In this document: piece by piece, positions 41,206-49,975 of the stretch
Layout of the letters: each line of letters begins with the position of its first letter
How positions within the stretch are numbered: the stretch's first letter is position 1
Source: Luedemannella flava
GTDB lineage: Bacteria; Actinomycetota; Actinomycetes; Mycobacteriales; Micromonosporaceae
NCBI RefSeq assembly: GCF_039528515.1
Contig: NZ_BAAALT010000084.1
Coordinates: forward strand, 1-64,000
Direction of reading: 5' to 3'
DNA: 64,000 nt
The notes under the pieces: model-generated
The model's database searches: none
What the model saw: the letters and a program-made list of their open reading frames with translations, nothing else
Told to the model about the DNA's origin: nothing
Made by a program: the position numbers and the translations under genes

Positions 41206-41222
41206 ATGCTACCGATCGGTAG
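41206..41222 (-). promoter_or_regulatory. -10 hexamer overlapped by a 14-bp palindromic operator
   Basis: On the minus strand TAGCAT (41206-41211) ends 7 nt before the aldehyde dehydrogenase ATG. CTACCGATCGGTAG (41209-41222) is a perfect palindrome overlapping it, in form like a TetR-family operator. A bound repressor would block the promoter. No TetR gene is in the window. Confidence 0.55.
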
Positions 41223-41226
41223 GCCC

Positions 41227-41958
41227 TCAGTGCAGGGTGTCCGCGATGATCTTTCGGGCCACTTCGAGCGGGTGCGGGAGCTCGCGGTGGGTGTGCAGGC
41301 TCACGAAGCGCTCGCCGTCGGGGAAGTACACCCCGCTTTTGGCGTACTCGCGAAGTTGTTCCTGCATCTCGGTGTCCATGACGCCGGGGTTGATGTTGAT
41401 GACGCGCACCCGGCCGTCCTCGGCGTGCTGCGCGCTCAGGCCGTCGAAGAACGCCTCGGCGCCGCGCTTGGTGGCGGCGTAGACCGCCCAGCCGCCGACC
41501 GGCCGGTGCGCGGCGGCGGACGAGATGAACAGCACGGTCAGCGGCACCGCGGCCGCGCCGGCGCCCTCGCCCGTCGGGCGGATCACCCCGGTGGCCAGCA
41601 GCGCGTTCGTCAGCAGGATCGGCGCCACGAAGTTGACCGACGCGGCGTAGGCGACCTGGTCGGGCGGCAGCGTGCCGATCGCGCCGATGGGGCGCACCGT
41701 GGCCGCGTTGTGGATCAGGATGATCTCCGACGCCCCGTGCACGAACGAGGCGAGCTCGGCGGCGGTGGGCAACGAGGCCGGGTACGCCAGGTCGGTCACG
41801 CGCAGCCGGATACGCTGCGGCTCGGCGCGCTCGCGCGCGTACTGGTTCTCGGTGAAGCGCCGGCCGATGGCCAGCACCCGGTCCCCGGCGCCGACGAACT
41901 CCTCGAAGAAGGCCGAGCCCAGGCCCTTCGAAACCCCCGTGATCAGAACTGACCGCAC
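41227..41958 (-). CDS. Short-chain dehydrogenase/reductase
   Basis: 243 residues. Cofactor motif TGVSKGLGSAFFEE, HNAAT in place of NNAG, catalytic Ser in LFISSAAAH and YAATKRGAE. The HNAAT motif and the sepiapterin-reductase-like spacing suggest a ketone or pteridine reductase type. GTG 41958 is 6 nt after TACAGT on the minus strand; longer in-frame starts to 42015 are rejected. Substrate unknown. Confidence 0.85.
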   Translation of the reverse strand: MRSVLITGVSKGLGSAFFEEFVGAGDRVLAIGRRFTENQYARERAEPQRIRLRVTDLAYPASLPTAAELASFVHGASEIILIHNAATVRPIGAIGTLPPDQVAYAASVNFVAPILLTNALLATGVIRPTGEGAGAAAVPLTVLFISSAAAHRPVGGWAVYAATKRGAEAFFDGLSAQHAEDGRVRVININPGVMDTEMQEQLREYAKSGVYFPDGERFVSLHTHRELPHPLEVARKIIADTLH

Positions 41959-41964
41959 GCCGTG

Positions 41965-42042
41965 ACTGTAAGAGATCAATAGACGTGAGACGTCACCGCC
42001 CCCGGCCCCCGGCACCCGTGACCGGCGCGGATCGCCTAATGT
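41965..42042. promoter_or_regulatory. Divergent leaderless promoters of SDR and kinase-like genes
   Basis: TACAGT on the minus strand (41965-41970) ends 6 nt before GTG 41958. TAATGT on the plus strand (42037-42042) ends 8 nt before GTG 42051. Confidence 0.5.
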
Positions 42043-42050
42043 CGGTCACC

Positions 42051-43235
42051 GTGTCCCGTACCGTCACGCTGATCGTTATCGATGAGGAAGGCCACCTCCT
42101 CGGGGAGCTGCCGGCCTTCGACGTGTCCGTTCCGTTCTGGCCGGAAACATCCGAGATCCAGACCGCCGCGCGCGACCGCTTCGGCCTGGACCTCGCGGTC
42201 CTGCGCCTGCTGCGGGCCGACGACGGCGCGGACGCCGCCGGCGGCCAGGTCACCTACCTGGGCCAGCTGCTGTCGCCCGCGCCCGCGGTGACCTTCGCCC
42301 CCGCCCAGGTGGACCTCGCCCCGCACCCGCTGCGCGCCGCCTACGCCCACCCCGGCGGCCCGGCCGAGACCCTCGCCTGGGCGGCCCGCGCGCTAGACGA
42401 GCGCGGCCGGGGCCCGGTGACCGGGGCCGTCCAGCAGCGCACCTGGAACCTGTCGACCGTCTGGCGGCTGTCCACCCCCACCGGGCCCTACTGGCTCAAG
42501 CAGGTGCCGAGCTTCTTCGCCCACGAGCCGGCCGTGCTCACCTGGGCCGCCGGCAGCAAGCGGGTGACGCCGCTGCTCGTCGCGGAGGACGCCCGCATGC
42601 TGCTCGCCCACGTCGAGGGCGACGACCTCTACGGCGCGGGCGTCGAGACCCGCCGCCAGATCGCCGACGACCTGCACTATCTGCAGCTCGCCGCCATCGA
42701 CAGCGTGCCCCACCTGCTGGCGGACGGCGTGCCCGACCGGCGCCGGCCGCAGTTGCTCGCCTACCTCACCAGGGTCGTCGAGTCCTACGGCACGCCGGAC
42801 CCGCGGCTGCGCGCCCTCGTCGACGGCCTGGCTGACCGGCTGGACCGGGTGGCGGCGTGCGGCCTGCCCGACACGCTCGTCCACGGCGACCTGCACCCGG
42901 GCAACGTCATCGGCGGCGACGCGCGCACGATCATCGACTGGGGCGACTCGTTCATCGGGCAGCCCGGGTTCGATGTGCTCCGGCTGACCGACCGCATGGC
43001 GGCCGACGAGGCGGCCATCGTGATCGACGAGTGGGCCGCGCGCTGGCGGGCCGAGGTGCCGGGCAGCGACCCGCGCACCAGCGTCGAGCTGCTGCGGCCG
43101 GTGGAGGCGCTGCGGCTCGCCGCCGTCTACGCCGACTTCCTCGCGGGCATCGAGCCGGACGAGCACCCGTACCACGCCGACGACGTCGGCCGCTGGCTGA
43201 CCCGCGCCGCGGAGCTGTTCGAGGTGTCGCCGTGA
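42051..43235 (+). CDS. Phosphotransferase (APH-like kinase) with extra N-terminal domain
   Basis: 394 residues. The C-terminal ~270 residues have the aminoglycoside phosphotransferase/choline kinase fold: catalytic loop LVHGDLHPGNV (about 284-294) and metal site TIIDWGDSF (about 303). The N-terminal ~95 residues (RTVTLIVIDEEGHLLGELPAFDVS, TYLGQLLSPAP) form a separate beta-rich domain resembling a reduced Nudix or substrate-lid module. Resistance is unlikely from context; it is co-transcribed with trmO (GTGA overlap). GTG 42051 is used rather than ATG 42039. Confidence 0.8.
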   Translation: MSRTVTLIVIDEEGHLLGELPAFDVSVPFWPETSEIQTAARDRFGLDLAVLRLLRADDGADAAGGQVTYLGQLLSPAPAVTFAPAQVDLAPHPLRAAYAHPGGPAETLAWAARALDERGRGPVTGAVQQRTWNLSTVWRLSTPTGPYWLKQVPSFFAHEPAVLTWAAGSKRVTPLLVAEDARMLLAHVEGDDLYGAGVETRRQIADDLHYLQLAAIDSVPHLLADGVPDRRRPQLLAYLTRVVESYGTPDPRLRALVDGLADRLDRVAACGLPDTLVHGDLHPGNVIGGDARTIIDWGDSFIGQPGFDVLRLTDRMAADEAAIVIDEWAARWRAEVPGSDPRTSVELLRPVEALRLAAVYADFLAGIEPDEHPYHADDVGRWLTRAAELFEVSP

Positions 43236-43693
43236 GCATCAGTGTGGAGCCCGTCGGGCAGGTGATCGGCGGGCGCACCGAGCCCTACAACGACCACTGG
43301 GCGCCCGAGACCGCGATCATCCGCATTCGGTCCGACCGTTTCACCGCGGACGCGACCGCCGGGCTGAGCGACTTCTCGCACCTGGAGGTCGTGTACTTCT
43401 TTGACCGGGTCGACCCGGACACCATCGAGTACGGCGCCCGCCGGCCGCGCGGCAACCCCGACTGGCCGCTCGTGGGCATCTTCGCGCAGCGGGGTCGCCA
43501 GCGACCCAACCGCATCGGCGTCTCGCGCTGCAACCTGCTCGCGGTCAACGGGCTCGACCTGGTCGTGGGCGGGCTCGACGCGATCGACGGCACGCCGGTG
43601 CTCGACGTCAAGCCGTACATGGCCGGCTTCGGTCCGCGCGGGGACCTGCGGGAACCTGCCTGGGTCGAGGACCTGATGCGCGATTATTACTGA
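43232..43693 (+). CDS. tRNA (t6A37) N6-methyltransferase TrmO/TsaA family
   Basis: 153 residues, a TsaA-like beta barrel. Motifs DFSHLEVVYFFDRV, RRPRGNPDWPLVGIFAQRGRQRPNRIG and DVKPYM match TrmO, which uses SAM to methylate t6A37 in threonine tRNAs. GTG 43232 overlaps the upstream stop codon by four bases. The C-terminal extension found in E. coli TrmO is missing, as in other short family members. Confidence 0.82.
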   Translation: MSISVEPVGQVIGGRTEPYNDHWAPETAIIRIRSDRFTADATAGLSDFSHLEVVYFFDRVDPDTIEYGARRPRGNPDWPLVGIFAQRGRQRPNRIGVSRCNLLAVNGLDLVVGGLDAIDGTPVLDVKPYMAGFGPRGDLREPAWVEDLMRDYY

Positions 43694-43757
43694 CAAGTAG
43701 GGATGGCAGACTCACGTCGGGGCCCGCTGGGCGGGCGGTGACGACGGGAGGCGCGGC

Positions 43758-45404
43758 GTGGCGCACGAGATCAACAAGGTGGGCGTGGTCGGCCTCGGCA
43801 CCATGGGGGCCGGGATCGTCGAGGTGCTCGCGCGCAGCGGGCTCGACGTGGTCGCCGTCGAGGTGTCCGACGAGGCGCTCGAGCGCGGCCGGGCGATCCT
43901 GTCGCGGTCCACCGAGCGGGCCGTCGCGCGCGGCCGGCTGTCCGCCGGGGACCGGGACGCGCTGCTGGGCCGGGTCACCTTCGCCGTCGGCCTGGACGGG
44001 CTGGCCGACGCGGATCTCGTCGTCGAGGCCGTACCCGAGCGTCTGGATCTGAAGCGGAGGATCTTCGCGGACCTGGACCGGGTCTGCGCGCCCGGCACGA
44101 TCCTCGCCACCAACACCAGCTCGCTGTCGGTCACCGACGTGGGGGCGGCGACGGGCCGGGGCGCCCGCGTCATCGGCGTGCACTTCTTCAACCCCGCGCC
44201 GGTGATGCGCCTGGTCGAGGTCGTGTCCACAGTGGTCACCGACCCGGCCGTCACCGCCGCCGTGGTGGGCCTGTGCGAGCGGCTCGGCAAGACGGCCGTG
44301 AGCGTCACCGACCGGGCCGGCTTCGTGGCGAACTGGCTGCTCTTCGGCTACCTCAACGACGCCGTGCGGATGTACGCGGACGGGTACGCCTCCCGGGAGG
44401 ACATCGACGTCGCCATGAGCGTGAGCGGCGGGCTGCCGATGGGGCCGTTGGAGCTGCTGGACCTCATCGGGCTCGACACCGCCGTCGAGGTGCTCGACAC
44501 CATGTGGGAGCGCGGCGGTCGGCACCGCCGGCACGCGGCCGCGCCGATGCTGCGCCAGCTCGTCACAGCCGGTCGGCTGGGCCGCAAGAGCGGCCAGGGC
44601 TTCTATGCGTACGAGCGGGCCGGGTCGGGCACGGTGGTGGCCGACGAGCTGACGCCCCTGCCCCAGCCGGACGCCGAGCCCTTCGCCGGCACGGTGGGCG
44701 TGGTCGGGTCGGGCGCCATGGCGACGGGCATCGCCGCCACGCTGCGCGACGCCGGGCTGACCGTGGTCACGACGGCGGGGCGCGGCGGCTATGCCGGCTT
44801 CTCCGAAGTGGACGTCGTCATCGAGGCGGTGACCGAGGACCCGGCGGTCAAGCGCGCCGTCTTCGCGGAGCTGGACTCCGTATGCCGGCCGGGCACGGTG
44901 CTCGCGACCACGACGGCCAGCCTGTCCGTGCTCGACTGCGCGATGGCGACCAAGCGGCCGGGGGACGTGGTCGGCCTGCACTTCATGCACCCGGCCAGCG
45001 CGCCGGTGATCGAGGTGGTCCGCACCGTGCGCACCTGGCCGGGCGTCGTGGCGGTCGCGCGGTCGCTGGGGCGCACGCTGGGCAAACGCGTCGTCGAGTG
45101 CGGCGACCGGGCCGGGTTCATCACGAACGGCCTGCTCTTCCCGTACCTCAACGACGCCGTCGCCATGCTGGAGGCCGGTTACGCCACCGCCGACGACATC
45201 GACCACGCGATGACGCTCGGCTGCGGGTACCCGCTCGGGCCGATCGCGCTGCTCGACGCCGTCGGCCTCGACACGTCGCTGACGATCCAGAACAACATCT
45301 ACTCCTACGCCAGGGATCCGGACCTTTCGCCCGCCCCGCTGCTGCGCCAGCTCGTGACGGCCGGTCGTCTGGGTCACAAGTCAGGTGGCGGCCTGCGCGG
45401 TTAA
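43758..45404 (+). CDS. Tandem 3-hydroxyacyl-CoA dehydrogenase (two HADH units in one chain)
   Basis: 548 residues. Unit 1 (~1-290) has VGVVGLGTMGAGIV and catalytic-type HFFNPAPVM; unit 2 (~310-548) has VGVVGSGAMATGIA and HFMHPASAPV. Both carry the C-terminal helical domain (GLPMGPLELLDLIGLD, GYPLGPIALLDAVGLD). The second Rossmann domain has lost about 40 residues between the cofactor loop and VDVVIEAV, so NAD binding there may be altered. No hydratase domain is present. GTG 43758 follows GGGAGG. Confidence 0.9.
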   Translation: MAHEINKVGVVGLGTMGAGIVEVLARSGLDVVAVEVSDEALERGRAILSRSTERAVARGRLSAGDRDALLGRVTFAVGLDGLADADLVVEAVPERLDLKRRIFADLDRVCAPGTILATNTSSLSVTDVGAATGRGARVIGVHFFNPAPVMRLVEVVSTVVTDPAVTAAVVGLCERLGKTAVSVTDRAGFVANWLLFGYLNDAVRMYADGYASREDIDVAMSVSGGLPMGPLELLDLIGLDTAVEVLDTMWERGGRHRRHAAAPMLRQLVTAGRLGRKSGQGFYAYERAGSGTVVADELTPLPQPDAEPFAGTVGVVGSGAMATGIAATLRDAGLTVVTTAGRGGYAGFSEVDVVIEAVTEDPAVKRAVFAELDSVCRPGTVLATTTASLSVLDCAMATKRPGDVVGLHFMHPASAPVIEVVRTVRTWPGVVAVARSLGRTLGKRVVECGDRAGFITNGLLFPYLNDAVAMLEAGYATADDIDHAMTLGCGYPLGPIALLDAVGLDTSLTIQNNIYSYARDPDLSPAPLLRQLVTAGRLGHKSGGGLRG

Positions 45405-45407
45405 CCT
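45402..45407 (+). promoter_or_regulatory. -10 hexamer TAACCT of the small Cys/His protein gene
   Basis: TAACCT ends 7 nt before ATG 45415 and overlaps the stop codon of the preceding gene. Confidence 0.5.
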
Positions 45408-45414
45408 TGGCGGC

Positions 45415-45741
45415 ATGCCCCGTCGACATCGCCGGATTGACGACACCGGCCCGCTCGACGAGGAGCGGGCCCGGCGCGGCCTGCCCGCCGTCCAGCAGTG
45501 GACCGACGGCGAGTGGGCGGTTCGCACGGTGCCGGCGGGCGCGGCCGTGAAGGCGTACCGGTGCCCGGGCTGTGACCACGAGATCGCCCCCGGGGTGGCG
45601 CACGTCGTGGCCTGGCCGGCCGACGGGCGCGGCGACCTGGGTGACCGACGTCACTGGCACACGGCCTGCTGGCGGGCCCGGGACCGGCGCGGACCCACCC
45701 GACGCGACGGCCGGGGGACTGCGGGATCATGGCGGACGTGA
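45415..45741 (+). CDS. Small Cys/His-rich protein, putative zinc-binding
   Basis: 108 residues, very basic. A CPGCDHEI pair and a later WHTACW segment give a C-x2-C...H-x2-C pattern that could bind zinc in an HNH-like or ribbon fold. No family is assigned with confidence. ATG 45415 lies 7 nt after TAACCT. The last 13 bases overlap the alpha/beta hydrolase gene, so the two are coupled. Confidence 0.6.
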   Translation: MPRRHRRIDDTGPLDEERARRGLPAVQQWTDGEWAVRTVPAGAAVKAYRCPGCDHEIAPGVAHVVAWPADGRGDLGDRRHWHTACWRARDRRGPTRRDGRGTAGSWRT

Positions 45742-46526
45742 CGACGATCCGCGCGAACTCCATCCTGCCCGCCCGGCGCGAGGACATCGAGCTGCACACG
45801 GCCGACGGCCTGACCCTCGTGGGCGAGCTGGCGCTGCCGGCCGACAGGCCGCCGGTGGCGACGCTGGTCTGCCTGCACCCGCTGCCCACCCACGGCGGCA
45901 TGATGGACAGCCACGTGCTGCGCAAGGCCGCCTGGCGGTTGCCAGCGCTAGCCGACCTGGCCGTGCTGCGGTTCAACACCCGGGGCACGACCAGCGTGCG
46001 CGGCACCTCGCAGGGCGCCTTCGACGGCGGCGTGGGGGAGCGCTTCGACGTCGCCGCCGCGATCGAGTACGCGGAGTTCGCCGACCTGCCGTCCGTGTGG
46101 CTGCTGGGCTGGTCGTTCGGCACGGACCTGACCCTGCGCTACGGCTGCGAGCCCGGCGTGGTGGGCGCGATCCTGCTCTCCCCGCCCCTGCGCTCGGCCG
46201 TCGACGCCGACCTCGCCGTCTGGGCGTCGTCGGGCAAACCGGTGGTGGCGCTGGTGCCCGAGTTCGACGACTACCTGCGGCCGGCGGAGGCGACCACGCG
46301 GTTCGCGGCCATCCCGCAGGCCGAGGTCATCGGCGTACCGGGGGCGAAGCACCTGTGGGTCGGCGACGCGGAGACGGTGCTCGACGAGGTCGTGCGCCGG
46401 GTGGCACCGGGTCGCGCGCCGTTGCCGCGCGAGTGGGACGGCCCCATGGAGGCGGGCGACGCCAGCGCGTACGCCGACCGTACGGTCGCGGCCTTCACCG
46501 ACGTTACGTTGCCACCGGCGGGCTGA
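45729..46526 (+). CDS. Alpha/beta hydrolase
   Basis: 265 residues. The nucleophile elbow is GWSFGTD (Ser about residue 131), the oxyanion strand VCLHPLPTHGG is near 60, and the catalytic His lies in AKHLWVGD near 210. The sequence pattern (LRFNTRGTTSVRGTSQGAFDGGVGE) resembles YfhR/dienelactone-hydrolase-like serine hydrolases that act on short esters. Substrate unknown. It overlaps the preceding small gene by 13 bases. Confidence 0.85.
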   Translation: MADVTTIRANSILPARREDIELHTADGLTLVGELALPADRPPVATLVCLHPLPTHGGMMDSHVLRKAAWRLPALADLAVLRFNTRGTTSVRGTSQGAFDGGVGERFDVAAAIEYAEFADLPSVWLLGWSFGTDLTLRYGCEPGVVGAILLSPPLRSAVDADLAVWASSGKPVVALVPEFDDYLRPAEATTRFAAIPQAEVIGVPGAKHLWVGDAETVLDEVVRRVAPGRAPLPREWDGPMEAGDASAYADRTVAAFTDVTLPPAG

Positions 46527-46746
46527 GGCCTACCACCACGTGAGCGTGGGGTTACTGAGTCGCAGCGATGGGTCACCGCACGAATGCTGAAATGCTGTGG
46601 AACCTATGCCGCACGTTTTGCGCACTGCCGGAATGTGACGTGACGGCGGACGGGCCGGAGCAGCCGACCTTTGGGTCATTGCGCGTGTTCCGGGGCACTG
46701 AGTTCCGCACGTAACAGTCCATACGTCGGCGGGTCCACAGTGGGTT

Positions 46747-47799
46747 CTACGGGGTGGGCCCATCGGACGGTGGGGCCACCCGGATGACGCCTCTCGCCCG
46801 TGTGGTGTCACCGTCGGCGGGCGGCGCGGTCAGGTAGGGCCGCGCGATGCCGACCGCCTCACCCCGCTGCCGGGGCACTGGCACCGGCGGTGGCGTCGGC
46901 ACGCTGACGGCCCCGCTCGCGTGGCCGGCGGGTGCCGGCGCCGAACGTGGCGTCGGCACCGGACGTGGCGTCGGCGTCTTCGCGCCGTCGCCGCGGATGA
47001 GTCGTTCCACGAGACTGCGGCTGAGCAGGCGGACGGCGAACGGGGTGTCGTGCAACAGGTAGCGGCGAGCGAGCCGGCGCGGCTCCCGGCCCAACCGGTG
47101 GACCCACTCCAGCCCGCTGCGCTGCATCCACCCGGGCGCCCGCGAGTGCACGCCCGCGACGAAGCCGATGGCCGCGCCGCAGCCCATGAACCACGTCTGC
47201 GGCAGGCTCTCCCGTAGCCGGGCGATGACCCGCTCCTGCTTCGGGAAGCCCAACCCGACAAAGATGATGTCCGGCTGGGTGGCGGCCACGTCGGCGCAGA
47301 TCTGCGCGTACTCCTCGGGGCGGGTGTCGAAGCCGAAGGGTGGGCTCATGTGGCCGGCGATGCGGATGCCGGCGAAGCGGCGCCGCAGCACCTCGACAGC
47401 GATCTCGGCGGTGCCCGGCTCACCGCCGAGCAGGTAGACCGATCGCCCGTCCAGCGCGGCGGCCTCGTTGAGGCTCCAGATGAGATCGGAGCCGGGAACC
47501 CGGGCGGGTAGTGCCTTGCCCGCGAGGCGGGCTGCCCAGATGAGCGGCGTGCCGTCGGCGACGACGACGGTGGAGGCCTCGATGTGGGCACGTGCCTCGG
47601 GCTCTTTCGCGGCGCGCCGCAGAATGTCCACATTGGGCGTGATGATGCGGCCGCCCCGCCCCTGGGACAGGTCAGCCCGCACCATCGCGATGACATCGCC
47701 TTCGGTGACGGCGTCGAACTGCACGCCGTAGAGGTTGACGCGGCGTCGTGGCGGCGTCGTCTGGACCATCGCGCTTCCCGCGCCCGTCACGTCCCGCAT
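46747..47799 (-). CDS. WecG/TagA/CpsF family glycosyltransferase (GT26)
   Basis: 350 residues. Adds the second sugar, often ManNAc or ManNAcA, to an undecaprenyl-linked GlcNAc in polymer synthesis. Motifs: ITPNVDIL, VADGTPLIWAARLAG, YLLGGEPG, IIFVGLGFPKQE and GCGAAIGFVAG. The C-terminal ~80 residues are Pro/Thr/Arg-rich and disordered. ATG 47799 is 6 nt after TAGGGT, a leaderless arrangement. It opens the polysaccharide cluster and is divergent from the next glycosyltransferase gene. Confidence 0.92.
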   Translation of the reverse strand: MRDVTGAGSAMVQTTPPRRRVNLYGVQFDAVTEGDVIAMVRADLSQGRGGRIITPNVDILRRAAKEPEARAHIEASTVVVADGTPLIWAARLAGKALPARVPGSDLIWSLNEAAALDGRSVYLLGGEPGTAEIAVEVLRRRFAGIRIAGHMSPPFGFDTRPEEYAQICADVAATQPDIIFVGLGFPKQERVIARLRESLPQTWFMGCGAAIGFVAGVHSRAPGWMQRSGLEWVHRLGREPRRLARRYLLHDTPFAVRLLSRSLVERLIRGDGAKTPTPRPVPTPRSAPAPAGHASGAVSVPTPPPVPVPRQRGEAVGIARPYLTAPPADGDTTRARGVIRVAPPSDGPTP

Positions 47800-47805
47800 C
47801 CGATC

Positions 47806-47811
47806 ACCCTA
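47806..47811 (-). promoter_or_regulatory. -10 hexamer TAGGGT of the WecG/TagA gene
   Basis: On the minus strand TAGGGT ends 6 nt before ATG 47799. Confidence 0.55.
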
Positions 47812-47967
47812 CCGGGCTGATCGGTGCTGCTGGCAGGCCAGTTCAGGCGGGATGTGAACCGATGCGGTGTCGGCTACTCGATAGAGCCCGTGGCCGTTCG
47901 TCGGGTTGTCGCTCCGGCGCGGATGCGGTGAACATGAGCATCGCTCCGATCGACCCCCGGGACGGAC

Positions 47968-48849
47968 ATGCCTATCACTGTGATCATCCCTGCCTACAAC
48001 GAAGAGGCCGGGATCGCCGAGACGTTGCGGGCTCTCGTGCACGCACCTGACTTCGGCCCTGACATCGAGGTGATCGTCGCGGCGAACGGCTGCCGCGACC
48101 GCACGGCCGATGTCGCCCGTGGCTTCGGCGTCAAAGTCGTGGAGATCGAGAAGGCGTCCAAGACCGCGGCCATCAACGCCGCCGAAGAGGTCGCGACCGG
48201 CTGGCCGCGCATCTACCTCGACGCCGACATCGCGCTCGCGCCGCAGGCCGTCCGCGCACTCGGCGAGGCGCTCGCCACGCCCGGCGTGCACGCCGCGGTG
48301 CCGCGCCCCGTGGTGGACGTCGACCACAGCTCCTGGCTGGTGCGGGCCTACTACGACGTCAACGCGCAGCTGCCGGTCTTCCGGGGTCGACTGTTCGGGC
48401 GCGGCGTCATCGCCATCTCGCGGTCCGTCCGTGAGCGCTTCGACGAGTTCCCGGACATCATCGCGGACGACCTCTTCCTGGACGCGGTCGTCGCGGCGGA
48501 CGCCAAGCGCGAAGTGGACGTGCCGGTCCGGGTGCCCGCGCCGCGCAGCGCCAACGACCTGGTCAACCGGCTGGCCCGGGCCCGCGAGGGCAACGAGCAG
48601 TTCCAGGCCTGGGCGCGGGCGGAAGGCGAGCCGCAGCAACTTCTCGCCGATCCGGTCAAGGGCTCGTCGTCGACGTCCTGGCTGCGCGATGTCGTGCTGC
48701 CGGCGCCCAGGCTGTGGCCGGCCGCCGTCTGCTACGTCGCGATGACGGCGCTGGCCGCCCGGCGCCGACGGTCGCCGAACTGGACACCGCGAGCCGGATG
48801 GGGTAGGCCGGAGAGTGGCGCGCCCGAACCGGCAGGCGAGGTGCGCTGA
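47968..48849 (+). CDS. Family 2 glycosyltransferase
   Basis: 293 residues. GT-A fold with VIIPAYNEEAGIAETL at the N-terminus, the nucleotide-sugar Asp in IEVIVAANGCRDRT, and the DxD-type motif YLDADIAL (about 79-86). A hydrophobic helix near 250 (LWPAAVCYVAMTALAA) and a basic tail suggest membrane association. The donor sugar cannot be told. It is divergent from the WecG/TagA gene. Confidence 0.9.
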   Translation: MPITVIIPAYNEEAGIAETLRALVHAPDFGPDIEVIVAANGCRDRTADVARGFGVKVVEIEKASKTAAINAAEEVATGWPRIYLDADIALAPQAVRALGEALATPGVHAAVPRPVVDVDHSSWLVRAYYDVNAQLPVFRGRLFGRGVIAISRSVRERFDEFPDIIADDLFLDAVVAADAKREVDVPVRVPAPRSANDLVNRLARAREGNEQFQAWARAEGEPQQLLADPVKGSSSTSWLRDVVLPAPRLWPAAVCYVAMTALAARRRRSPNWTPRAGWGRPESGAPEPAGEVR

Positions 48850-49036
48850 GCTGTCGGGATGCCGACCCGCCGACCCGATCGGATCAGCATCCTTACGTCG
48901 TATCGTTGTCGCAGGTCATTGGCGTCAACGGGGCAGTCTGTGCTGGCTTGCGCAGGGTTGACGGGTCATTGGAGACTCAGGCGGCCCGTAGCGTATTGCG
49001 GCAGAGATGTTTGCACGTCAGTGGAGAGGAAAGACA

Positions 49037-49975
49037 GTGGACTTCTGGGACCTGGCTAAGCTTCTGGCCAGACGGTGGTCGATCACCGCGCCGTTGCTGG
49101 TCATCACCGGACTAGCCACGGTGTTCATTCTGCAGGACGTCAAGCCCGACTACATCGCGACGACGAGCGTGCAGCTGATTCCGCCGAACCCCGCACCGAG
49201 CAACATCCTGCCCTCGCAGGAGAAGAACTACCAGAACCCGTATGTCGATCTGGGTCTCGACGCCCTGATGCGGGCCGCCTCGCTGAGCCTGCAGGGCAAG
49301 GCGACCGAGGACGGCCTCAAGGCCGCAGGGCTCAGCAAGACCTACACCGTCACGAACAGCGACTTCGCGCCCCTCGTCACCATCGAGGTGGTCGGCGACT
49401 CCCCGACCAAGGCGAACGCGACAGTGGACCAGCTCGCGAACCTGCTCAACCAGCGGATCGCGGACATGCAGCGCAGCCGCGGGGTGAAGGCCCAGGGTAT
49501 GATCAGCAGCGAGCGTCTCGTGTCCGGTGACACATTGGTCAAGAGCAACACGAAGGTCGTCCGCGCCGGCGTGGTCATCGGCGTCGCGGGCATTCTGCTC
49601 ACCATCGCACTCACCGTCGCGTTCGACGCCCTCCTGCGCCGCCGCGCGGCCGCGAACATCGAGCGTGTCGCCCCGCACGCGCCGACGCTGGGCGCGATGC
49701 CCGGCGGGGTGGCGCTGCCGGCCCTCTCGGCGCCCCAGCCGCAGACATACGCCCTGCCCGGCGCGGACGCCGCGGCCCGGGCGGCGGATGAGACCTCGGT
49801 CCTCAACCTGCAGTATGTCTCCGTCGACAAGCCGCCGGCGTCCAGCGTCCCGGTCATGCTGGACGTTGACCCGACCGCTGACCACGACAGCAGCGCGCGG
49901 GCGCCGGAGGACGAGACGATCGTGCTGCCGCTCGCGGGCGGGCGTTGGGCCGCCGGAAAAGGGAAAGATCAGTGA
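49037..49975 (+). CDS. Wzz-like polysaccharide chain-length/co-polymerase protein
   Basis: 312 residues. An N-terminal membrane helix (about 14-34, ITAPLLVITGLATVFIL), an extracytoplasmic domain of about 140 residues, and a second helix (about 175-200, VVIGVAGILLTIALTVAFDALL). The cytosolic C-terminus (about 110 residues) is Ala/Pro/Asp-rich. This is the polysaccharide co-polymerase topology without a BY-kinase domain. GTG 49037 follows GGAGAGGAAAG; ATG 49007 is in frame but lacks a site. It overlaps the ligase-like gene by four bases. Confidence 0.85.
   Translation: MDFWDLAKLLARRWSITAPLLVITGLATVFILQDVKPDYIATTSVQLIPPNPAPSNILPSQEKNYQNPYVDLGLDALMRAASLSLQGKATEDGLKAAGLSKTYTVTNSDFAPLVTIEVVGDSPTKANATVDQLANLLNQRIADMQRSRGVKAQGMISSERLVSGDTLVKSNTKVVRAGVVIGVAGILLTIALTVAFDALLRRRAAANIERVAPHAPTLGAMPGGVALPALSAPQPQTYALPGADAAARAADETSVLNLQYVSVDKPPASSVPVMLDVDPTADHDSSARAPEDETIVLPLAGGRWAAGKGKDQ

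Noticed and set aside
42051..43235. Aminoglycoside resistance gene
   Set aside because: Only the general kinase fold is visible; the additional N-terminal domain and coupling to trmO point to a housekeeping role.
48906..49036. Alternative small ORFs before the Wzz-like gene
   Set aside because: They lack a ribosome binding site and overlap the likely promoter of the Wzz-like gene. Two GGTCATTGG copies in this stretch were seen but are too short to interpret.
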